Part shown: piece by piece, positions 57,642 to 64,000 of the stretch
How the letters are laid out: every line of letters begins with the position of its first letter
Numbering within the stretch: the first letter of the stretch is position 1
Origin: Candidatus Laterigemmans baculatus
Lineage (GTDB): Bacteria > Planctomycetota > Planctomycetia > Pirellulales > Pirellulaceae
Assembly (NCBI RefSeq): GCF_010367455.1
Contig: NZ_WRPR01000062.1
Span: forward strand, 1 to 64,000
DNA length: 64,000 nucleotides
Direction: 5' to 3'
Program-made: the position numbers and the translations under genes
Notes under the pieces: generated by a model
Seen by the model: only the letters and a program-made list of their open reading frames with translations
Told to the model about the DNA's origin: nothing
The model's database searches: none

Positions 57642-58775
57642 ATGACCGAGACTCTCTCCGAGACGCCGCTCACCCGTTGGCACAAGACCGCGGGGGCGAC
57701 GCTGGCGCCCTTCGCCGGCTACGAGATGCCGATCCACTACGGCTCGATTGTCGACGAGCACCAGGCATGTCGCCAGCGGGGCGTGTTGTTCGACGTTTCG
57801 CACATGGGCCGGTTGCGGTTCGACGGTGACGGTTCGGCCGCCCTGCTCGATCGCCTGCTGACCCGCCGCGTGACCGATCTGCCGGTCGGAGGCGTCCGCT
57901 ACGGGCTGGTCTGCAACGACGACGGCGGCGTGCTGGACGACGTGCTGGTCTCGCATCTCGAGACCCCGTCGGGGACGCGGTACCACCTGATGGTCGTCAA
58001 CGCCTCGAACCGCGAGAAGATGATCCGCTGGATCACGCCGCAGCTGGCCGATTTCCCGCAGGTAACGATGAGCGATCGCACGGAGCTGACGGCGATGATC
58101 GCCGTGCAGGGGCCAGCCGTGATGGAAGCGGTCGGGCGGCTCTTTCGCAGCGATCCGCGGCAGCTGAAGTATTACCGCGCGGTGATCACCGAACAGCTCG
58201 GCAAGCCGGTGATCGTCAGCCGCACCGGGTACACCGGCGAGGACGGCGTGGAGCTGATCGTGCGGGCCGAGGAAGCGAGCCGCGTGTGGGAGAACCTGCT
58301 GCTGGCTGGCCGCGACGCGGGATTTGTTCCCGCTGGCCTCGGAGCCCGCGATACGCTGCGGCTCGAAGCCGGGATGCCGCTTTACGGCCACGAGCTGGAC
58401 GAGCAGATCGATCCCCTCTCGGCTGGCTTGGCGTTCGCATGCAACCTGGACGGGCGGGAGTTCAATGGCGACGCGGCTCTCCGCTCGATCCGCGACTCGG
58501 GGCCGAAGACGGTCCGCGTGGGCTTGCGTCCCGAGGGCCGCCGCCCGGCCCGCGAGGGATGCCCGATCCTGGCCGCCGATGCCGAGCCAATTGGGCGGGT
58601 GACCAGCGGGACCGCCTCGCCGACCCTCGGCTATCCGATCGCGATGGGATATGTTGCCGCCGAGCACGCCGCGGCCGGGACTCGCGTGGCAATCGATATC
58701 CGCGGCAAATCGCAACCGGCGGTCGTCACCCCCCTGCCCTTCTACCGCCGCGAAAAAGCCGCAGCGAAGGCGTGA
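57642..58775 (+). CDS. gcvT: Aminomethyltransferase (glycine cleavage T protein)
   Basis: A 377-residue folate-dependent T protein that releases ammonia from the lipoyl-bound aminomethyl group and makes methylene-tetrahydrofolate. It has the family-typical HYGSIVDEHQACRQRGVLFDVSHMGRLRFDG, the core SRTGYTGEDGVELIV, GLGARDTLRLEAGMPLYGHELDEQIDPLSAGL and the C-terminal barrel part GRVTSGTASPTLGYPIAMGYV. Start at 57642 (MTETLSETP). It leads the operon gcvT-gcvH-gcvPA-gcvPB-lplA, with about 84 bp to gcvH. Confidence 0.95.
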   Translation: MTETLSETPLTRWHKTAGATLAPFAGYEMPIHYGSIVDEHQACRQRGVLFDVSHMGRLRFDGDGSAALLDRLLTRRVTDLPVGGVRYGLVCNDDGGVLDDVLVSHLETPSGTRYHLMVVNASNREKMIRWITPQLADFPQVTMSDRTELTAMIAVQGPAVMEAVGRLFRSDPRQLKYYRAVITEQLGKPVIVSRTGYTGEDGVELIVRAEEASRVWENLLLAGRDAGFVPAGLGARDTLRLEAGMPLYGHELDEQIDPLSAGLAFACNLDGREFNGDAALRSIRDSGPKTVRVGLRPEGRRPAREGCPILAADAEPIGRVTSGTASPTLGYPIAMGYVAAEHAAAGTRVAIDIRGKSQPAVVTPLPFYRREKAAAKA

Positions 58776-58777
58776 AA

Positions 58778-58794
58778 CAGTACTCAGTACTCAG
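58778..58794 (+). repeat. Heptamer run after the gcvT stop, inverse orientation
   Basis: cagtactcagtactcag, the complement of the TGAGTAC run. It starts 2 bases after the gcvT stop codon, so it does not add stops in the gcvT direction. Member of the heptamer set. Confidence 0.6.
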
Positions 58795-58859
58795 AAATCG
58801 AGTACGAAAATCCCCTGCTTCCTGAAACCTGCTACCTCTCTTTCCCGGAGAACCGACCG

Positions 58860-59255
58860 ATGAAACCTGAAGAGCTGCTGTATGCGGAGTCGCACGAGTG
58901 GGTGCACGTCGCCGAGGAAGAGGGCCAGAAGGTCGCCACGGTGGGGATCAGCGCGTTCGCGGTCGAGCAGCTGAACGACCTGGTCTACATGGACCTTCCG
59001 GAGGCGGGAAAAAAAGTCTCCTCCGGTGAGGAGTTCGGTGAAGTCGAGTCGGTCAAAGCGGTCAGTCCTTTGTACAGTCCGGTCGATGGCGAGATCGTGG
59101 CGGTCAACAGCGAGCTGCCCGATCACCTCGAGCGGCTCGGCGAAGATCCGTACGGCAGCGGCTGGGTCATCAAAGTTCGCCTCGACGACGACGCGGCGCT
59201 CGGCAAGCTGATGGACCACGCGGCTTATCAAAAACAGTGCGCCGCCGAGGGCTAA
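58860..59255 (+). CDS. gcvH: Glycine cleavage system H protein
   Basis: A 131-residue lipoyl carrier. The lipoylation site is the Lys in GEVESVKAVSPLYSP (about residue 66), with the beta-sandwich around it. The N-terminus is YAESHEWVHVAEE and the C-terminus GWVIKVRLDD. It shuttles the aminomethyl group between the P and T proteins. Directly downstream of gcvT and upstream of gcvPA, with a lipoate ligase at the operon end that could modify this Lys. Confidence 0.96.
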   Translation: MKPEELLYAESHEWVHVAEEEGQKVATVGISAFAVEQLNDLVYMDLPEAGKKVSSGEEFGEVESVKAVSPLYSPVDGEIVAVNSELPDHLERLGEDPYGSGWVIKVRLDDDAALGKLMDHAAYQKQCAAEG

Positions 59256-59329
59256 GCGACAGCGGGCTAAGCGACAGCGGCGCACGGTCTCGTGGGCGAA
59301 TCGATTCACGTCTCTGCATATTGGAACCC

Positions 59330-60715
59330 ATGGCTTATTTTTTTCACACCGACGAAGACCGCCGGCAGATGCTCGCGGCGATCGGTGCCGATTCGGTCGA
59401 GGCGATCATCGACGCTCAGGTTCCCGCCGAGGTGCGGATGAACCGCCCGCTCGAACTCGGCCCGGCCGCGAGCGAGATCGAGCTCGAGCGGGAAGTCCGG
59501 CGGTTGGCGGCGGCGAATCTCTCGCCCGCCTCGCACGTCTGTTTTCTCGGCGGCGGCGCCTACGACCACTTCGTCCCGGCGGCGGTCGACGCGATCGCCT
59601 CGCGGGGTGAGTTCTACACCTCCTACACGCCCTACCAGGCCGAAGTCAGCCAAGGCAATCTGCAGGTGATGTTCGAGTACGAGACGCTGGTCGCCCAGCT
59701 GACCGGGCTCGACGTCTCCAATGCCAGCCTCTACGACGGCGGATCGGCGGCGGTCGAAGCAGTCCTGATGGCGCTGGCGATCACCTCCGACCGCTCGCGG
59801 GTGGTGACCGCCGGCACGGTCCACCCCGAGTACCGCCAGGCGCTGGCGACCTACCTCGAGGAGATCGACGCCGAAGTGGTCACGGCCGAGGTCGGCCCCG
59901 ACGGCACCGCGGCGGATCTGATTTCGCGGATCGACGAGCAGACGTCGTGCGTCTTGATCCAGCACCCGAACTTCTTTGGGCGGCTCGAGCAAGTCGAGCA
60001 GATCGCCGAGGCGGCTCACGCTGCCGGAGCGCTGCTGATCCAGGTCTTCGACCCGGTCAGCCTCGGGGTCCTGCGGCGGCCGGGCGAACTCGGTGCCGAC
60101 ATCGCCGTCGCCGAAGGGCAAGGGATCGGCAATCCGCTCGCTTTCGGCGGTCCGTACTTGGGAATCATGGCCTGTCGCCAAGAACTGGTCCGCCGGCTCC
60201 CCGGGCGGATCGCCGGACAGACCACCGACCGCCGCGGCAAGCGGTGTTGGGTGCTCACGCTGCAGACGCGCGAGCAGCACATTCGCCGCGAGAAGGCGAC
60301 CAGCAACATCTGTTCAAACCAAACGCTGCTCGCCCTGCGGTCGACGATCCACCTCGCCTTGCTCGGGCCCGAGGGACTCCGCGAGACGGCCGAGCAGTGC
60401 CTGCAGAAAGCGGCTTACGCCCGCCGCCAATTCGCCGCCAGCGAGCGGTTTGAAGTCCTGCACGAGTCGGCGACGTTCAAGGAGTTCGTCGTCCGCGACA
60501 CCTCCGGAGACGTGGCTGGAGCGCTGCGGCATGCGACCGAAGCAGGATTTTTGGCTGGCGTCCCGCTGGAGCGTTGGTATCCGGAGCTGGCCGATTGTTT
60601 TCTTGTCGCCGTGACCGAGCGGCGGACGCGGAGCGAAATCGATTCGCTCGTCTCGACCCTCTCCTCGGCCCCCCGTTCCCTGGCCTCAGCTTCCGGAGTC
60701 GCCGCCGGTGCGTAA
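59330..60715 (+). CDS. gcvPA: Glycine dehydrogenase (decarboxylating) subunit 1
   Basis: A 461-residue subunit of the two-chain P protein. It opens with FFHTDEDRRQMLAAIGADSVEAIIDAQVPAEVRM and has the PLP-fold region ITSDRSRVVTAGTVHPEYRQAL, ISRIDEQTSCVLIQHPNFFGRLE and a C-terminal ITVTERRTRSEID-like helix. It pairs with gcvPB to decarboxylate glycine. Start at ATG 59330; upstream codons to 59237 are repetitive and not coding. gcvPB overlaps its end by 8 bases. Confidence 0.95.
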   Translation: MAYFFHTDEDRRQMLAAIGADSVEAIIDAQVPAEVRMNRPLELGPAASEIELEREVRRLAAANLSPASHVCFLGGGAYDHFVPAAVDAIASRGEFYTSYTPYQAEVSQGNLQVMFEYETLVAQLTGLDVSNASLYDGGSAAVEAVLMALAITSDRSRVVTAGTVHPEYRQALATYLEEIDAEVVTAEVGPDGTAADLISRIDEQTSCVLIQHPNFFGRLEQVEQIAEAAHAAGALLIQVFDPVSLGVLRRPGELGADIAVAEGQGIGNPLAFGGPYLGIMACRQELVRRLPGRIAGQTTDRRGKRCWVLTLQTREQHIRREKATSNICSNQTLLALRSTIHLALLGPEGLRETAEQCLQKAAYARRQFAASERFEVLHESATFKEFVVRDTSGDVAGALRHATEAGFLAGVPLERWYPELADCFLVAVTERRTRSEIDSLVSTLSSAPRSLASASGVAAGA

Positions 60716-62165
60716 TCAACAACACACCAAGCTGCTGTTCGAACTCTCGCGTCCCGGGCGTCGCGCCCATCGCTTGCCGCCGCTCGACGTTCCCGCCGAA
60801 CCGCTCGAGAGCCTGCTGCCGAGCGAGGCCCTGGCCGACGCCCCGCCGCCCCTCCCGGAGCTGGCCGAAGGGGACGTGGTCCGGCACTTTACCAACCTGT
60901 CCACGCTGAACATGAGCGTCGACACGCATTTCTATCCGCTCGGTTCGTGCACGATGAAGTACAACCCGAAGCGGAACGAGCGGCTGGCGTCGCTCTCCGG
61001 GTTGGTCGACGTGCATCCGCTGCAGGAGGACGCGAGCATCCAGGGTCTGCTGCAGATGCTGTTCGAGCTGCAGCAGATGTTGGCCGAGATCAGCGGGCTG
61101 CCGGGCGTCTCGTTGCAGCCTGCCGCCGGGGCTCACGGCGAGTTGGCGGCGCTGATGGTCGCAGCCGCCTACTTCCGCCGCCAAGGGGAAGACCGCCCGG
61201 TGGTCCTGACCGCCGACTCGGCCCACGGGACCAACCCGGCCAGCGCCCGGATGGCGGGGATGCAAACGAACACGGTCAAGAGCAACCGGCAGGGACTGGT
61301 CGATCTGGAGGACCTCAAACGGCAGCTCGACCGCCGCACCGGCGTGTTCATGCTGACCAACCCCAACACGCTCGGCCTATTCGACTCGCAGATCCTCGAG
61401 ATCACCCGCGCGGTCCACGACCAGGGCGGATTGATCTATCTCGACGGAGCGAACATGAACGCGATCCTGGGGATCGCTCGGCCAGGCGATTTCGGCGCCG
61501 ACTTGATGCACTTCAATCCCCACAAGACGTTCAGCGGTCCACACGGCGGGGGCGGCCCCGGCGCAGGCCCGATCTGCGTTCGCGATTTTCTGACCGAGTT
61601 CCTCCCCGCACCGGTCGTGGTCAAAGAAGACGACGCCTACCGCCTCGATTACGACCGGCCGCTCTCGATCGGCCGGGTGCGGAGCTTCTTTGGCAACGTG
61701 GGCGTGCTGCTGCGGGCTTACTTCTACATCCGCTCGCACGGCGGCGAAGGGCTGCGGCGGGTCAGCGAGGACGCGATCCTCGGAGCAAACTACCTGCGGA
61801 GCCGCGTCCAGCACATCCTCGATGTCCCATTCGGCGAATTCTGCATGCACGAGTTCGTCGCCTCGGCCTCGCGGCTGAAGAAGGAGCGGGGACTGACGGC
61901 GATGGACCTTGCGAAACGGCTGCTCGATTACGGCTTCCACGCGCCCACGGTATACTTCCCGATGATCGTGCCCGAGTCGGTGATGGTCGAGCCGACCGAG
62001 ACCGAGAGCAAGGAGACGCTCGACGCATTCGCGGAAGCTCTGTTCCGGATCACCGACGAAGCCCAGGATCTGGTCCACGAGGCGCCGCACTCGACTCGCA
62101 TCAGCCGCCCCGACGAAGTCCAGGCGGCGCGGAAGCCGATCATGCGGTGGACCCCCGAGTCATGA
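60708..62165 (+). CDS. gcvPB: Glycine dehydrogenase (decarboxylating) subunit 2
   Basis: A 485-residue catalytic subunit. The PLP-binding Lys lies in the family segment DLMHFNPHKTFSGPHGGGGPGAGPI (about residue 278). The segments NLSTLNMSVDTHFYPLGSCTMKYNPKRNERLA and SLQPAAGAHGELAALMVAAAYF are intact, and the C-terminus carries TVYFPMIVPESVMVEPTETESKETLDAF. The start is a GTG at 60708, overlapping the gcvPA stop. It is coupled to the lipoate ligase by a 4-base overlap. Two-chain P protein is the form found in many bacteria and archaea. Confidence 0.96.
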   Translation: MRNQQHTKLLFELSRPGRRAHRLPPLDVPAEPLESLLPSEALADAPPPLPELAEGDVVRHFTNLSTLNMSVDTHFYPLGSCTMKYNPKRNERLASLSGLVDVHPLQEDASIQGLLQMLFELQQMLAEISGLPGVSLQPAAGAHGELAALMVAAAYFRRQGEDRPVVLTADSAHGTNPASARMAGMQTNTVKSNRQGLVDLEDLKRQLDRRTGVFMLTNPNTLGLFDSQILEITRAVHDQGGLIYLDGANMNAILGIARPGDFGADLMHFNPHKTFSGPHGGGGPGAGPICVRDFLTEFLPAPVVVKEDDAYRLDYDRPLSIGRVRSFFGNVGVLLRAYFYIRSHGGEGLRRVSEDAILGANYLRSRVQHILDVPFGEFCMHEFVASASRLKKERGLTAMDLAKRLLDYGFHAPTVYFPMIVPESVMVEPTETESKETLDAFAEALFRITDEAQDLVHEAPHSTRISRPDEVQAARKPIMRWTPES

Positions 62166-62935
62166 CGCAGGGGGGCAGGATCGAGGGGCGCCTGATCGTC
62201 GATTCCCCCGCCCCGGGCGACTGGAACATGGCGGTCGACCAGGCATTGCTCGAAGAGGTCGACGGCGGAGGCCCGGCGACGCTCCGCTTCTACGCTTGGG
62301 ACGAGCCGACGCTCTCGCTCGGCTATTTCCAGCGGGCCGAGGCGCGGAGCGAGCACCGGGAAAGCGGTTCGGCGGCACTCGTTCGCCGCGCGACCGGCGG
62401 CGGAGCGATCCTGCATGACGTCGAACTCACCTACAGCCTCTGCGTGCCGATCCGCGACCGGGCCAGCGCCGAGGTCCGCACGGTCTACGACTCGATGCAC
62501 CGCTCGATCACCGCGGCGCTAGCCGATTTTGGCGTGCGGGTCCAGCGGTTTGCCGATTCGGCCGCCCCGCTGCCAGAGGGGCCGCCAGGTGGGGCCGAGC
62601 CGTTCCTCTGCTTTCAGCGCCGCACCGACGAGGACCTGATCCTGGCCGGCTACAAGATCGCCGGCAGCGCCCAGCGGCGGGCTGCCGCCGCGGTCCTCCA
62701 GCACGGCAGCGTGCTGCTCTCGGCCAGCCGACTCGCTCCCCAACTGCCGGGAATCCGCCAACTGAGCTCCGCCAACCTCGCGTTCGATGCCCTGGCCTCG
62801 CGGATCGCCCACCACGCCGGGCAGGAGCTCTCGGCAGTTTGGAATGCACTTCCTCTTTCCGCCCGAGCCCGCGACCGGGCAGCCGAAATCGTCGCCGAAC
62901 GATTCGCTGCCGACAGCTGGAACCTGCGGCGCTGA
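62162..62935 (+). CDS. Lipoate-protein ligase family protein (LplA/LipM-like)
   Basis: A 257-residue protein of the biotin/lipoate transferase fold. The key motif RRATGGGAILHDVELTYSL lies at about residue 78 and the conserved Lys loop is in ILAGYKIAGSAQRR at about residue 165. It attaches lipoate or octanoate to lipoyl domains. Cotranslation with gcvPB (ATGA overlap) points to the H protein as its target. Whether it is a ligase or an octanoyltransferase cannot be told. Confidence 0.9.
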   Translation: MTQGGRIEGRLIVDSPAPGDWNMAVDQALLEEVDGGGPATLRFYAWDEPTLSLGYFQRAEARSEHRESGSAALVRRATGGGAILHDVELTYSLCVPIRDRASAEVRTVYDSMHRSITAALADFGVRVQRFADSAAPLPEGPPGGAEPFLCFQRRTDEDLILAGYKIAGSAQRRAAAAVLQHGSVLLSASRLAPQLPGIRQLSSANLAFDALASRIAHHAGQELSAVWNALPLSARARDRAAEIVAERFAADSWNLRR

Positions 62936-63208
62936 CACCTTGGCGAGCCCGGTTGATTCGCCGGGCGCAAGAAGCGTGGCGGCGGATTGAACTCACCAAT
63001 CTAGGCAAATCGGGAAAATATTCGCACCCCCGAGTAACACCCTGCGGCTTCCCTGCGGTTAGAATAGATACGGCGAAAAAAATCGCTCCTTATTCATTCG
63101 ATGCTTTTCAGTCATTCCTTGCGGTAGGTCTGCGGGGGGCGAAATTTGCGTAAGCCCCCGGCGGGCGGAGTTGTAACGGCCCGGCGTTTTTATTTTTTCC
63201 CGCCGGGA
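62936..63208. other. Gap after the gcv operon
   Basis: About 270 bp with no gene-like ORF. A weak hairpin around cccggcg and cgccggg near 63180-63207 with T-rich spacer could end the operon, but the loop is long and I do not call it a terminator. Confidence 0.4.
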
Positions 63209-63293
63209 GCCTGAACTCGGGTATCGCCTGAACTCGGGTATCGCCTGAACTCGGGTATCGCCTGAACTCGGGTATCGCCTGAACTCGGGCATG
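63209..63293. repeat. Five 17-bp tandem repeats
   Basis: Five copies of gcctgaactcgggtatc at 63209, 63226, 63243, 63260 and 63277 (last ends catg). It lies about 100 bp upstream of the FHA gene. Because 17 is not a multiple of three, it is unlikely to be coding, and it may be a regulatory or structural array. Confidence 0.88.
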
Positions 63294-63390
63294 TGGACGA
63301 ACGGTGCTCAGCCCTCGCTCGAGAGCCCCGGCCCTCGACGACTGCGGCGCGGTTCCTGGTAGGTACGCAAAACAAGGAACTAGGTGTGGC

Positions 63391-64000
63391 ATGCAGGTTT
63401 TTCTGAAAGTGGTGACGGGAAGTCATGCAGGAAAAGAGATCGCGATCGCCTCGGAAAAGTTTCTGATCGGTCGTGGCGACGATTGCCAACTCCGCCCCAA
63501 GAGCGATTCCATCAGCCGACGACACTGCGTCCTGGCCGTCCGCGACGGTCGGGTTCTGGTGCAGGATTTGAAAAGCCGCAACGGGACGATCGTCAACGAC
63601 AAACGCTTGCCTCCGGATCGAGCCAAAGTGCTCAAGCCGGGGGACATCCTGAAAGTCGGGAAGCTGGAATTCGAGATCGTCATCAAGGTCCCCATCGGAG
63701 GCCCCAAGAAGCCGCAGGTGCGGGACGTCAAGGACGCCGCGACGCGGACGGTGGAAGGGGCGACCGACAGCCGCTTTGAGGATGTCGACATCAGCTCGTG
63801 GCTGGACGAGGCGGATCAGATCGACCGCGTCCGCAAGACCAGCGACCCCGACACGCGGCAGCTGAAATTGGACGAGACGCACGGCGGCCAAGCCACCAGC
63901 GACCAGCCTTCGAGCGACAGCCAGGAAATAGCGCTCGACGAAGACTCGAAGGACGAACCGAGCAGTGGCGGTTTCAAACGCCCCGAGAAACGCCCGGTGG
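63391..64000 (+). CDS. FHA-domain protein, 3' end beyond the window
   Basis: At least 203 residues, cut by the window end. An FHA phosphothreonine-binding domain (residues 5-90) has FLIGRGDDCQLRPKSDSISRRHCVLAV and LKSRNGTIVNDKRL, keeping the GR, SxxH and NGT residues. It is followed by an acidic, Asp/Ser-rich linker (ATRTVEGATDSRFEDVDISSW and RKTSDPDTRQL). The rest is not visible. Likely a phosphorylation-dependent scaffold. It begins at ATG 63391, with AGG a few bases upstream. Confidence 0.85.
   Translation, partial: MQVFLKVVTGSHAGKEIAIASEKFLIGRGDDCQLRPKSDSISRRHCVLAVRDGRVLVQDLKSRNGTIVNDKRLPPDRAKVLKPGDILKVGKLEFEIVIKVPIGGPKKPQVRDVKDAATRTVEGATDSRFEDVDISSWLDEADQIDRVRKTSDPDTRQLKLDETHGGQATSDQPSSDSQEIALDEDSKDEPSSGGFKRPEKRPV

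Overview
The window is GC-rich bacterial chromosome, almost certainly from a flagellated planctomycete (Planctomycetota, probably Pirellulales). The main pointers are a secreted Gly/Ser/Tyr-rich protein ending in two copies of the planctomycete TIGR03000 domain, an archaeal/eukaryotic-type prolyl-tRNA synthetase, an archaeal-type phosphoglycerate mutase (ApgM), HTTM and NYN-LOTUS proteins, and a divergent flagellar operon. The lineage call is inference from gene content. I saw no rRNA, tRNA, CRISPR array, prophage or transposase gene.

Layout. 0.1-4 kb: NhaC-type Na+/H+ antiporter, a histidine kinase, and a response regulator with an N-terminal excisionase-type HTH. 4.4-12 kb: mnmG, a large secreted Ig-like repeat protein, holA and proS. 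12-16 kb: an ABC permease, its ATPase and a YtrA-type GntR regulator with a palindromic operator. 16-32.5 kb: a minus-strand flagellar gene set, transcribed in the order TPR protein, flgN-like, HATPase-like, flgB, flgC, fliE, fliF, fliG, fliH, fliI, fliJ, motE-like, fliK, flgD, flgE, closed by a terminator. It encodes rod, MS ring, export ATPase, hook cap and hook. 32.7-37.5 kb: a cation diffusion facilitator, a radical SAM protein, a Rieske ferredoxin, a UPF0173 hydrolase and a TPR protein. 37.5-40.3 kb: glycolysis (pgi, apgM). 40.6-49.9 kb: HTTM pair, TIGR03000 protein, secreted Pcm fusion, Ppx/GppA, HAD phosphatase, NYN-LOTUS protein and a secreted tyrosine phosphatase. 50-56.3 kb: a phospholipase D-like protein, then a possible metal locus (Fur-family regulator, ZIP transporter, outer-membrane porin, His/Cys-rich secreted protein). 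56.3-62.9 kb: a zinc-type alcohol dehydrogenase, then the glycine-cleavage operon gcvT-gcvH-gcvPA-gcvPB with a lipoate ligase. The window ends inside an FHA-domain gene.

The most unusual content is non-coding. At least five families of short palindromic repeats occupy the intergenic gaps. One (family A) has about 18-bp terminal inverted repeats starting CTAG around a strong hairpin, like a miniature inverted-repeat transposable element. Others are composites of inverted copies. Several repeats supply the stop codon or the last codons of the adjoining gene. A 7-bp tandem repeat next to several stop codons puts stop codons in all three frames. The repeats also explain several false N-terminal ORF extensions, and I trimmed the gene starts accordingly.
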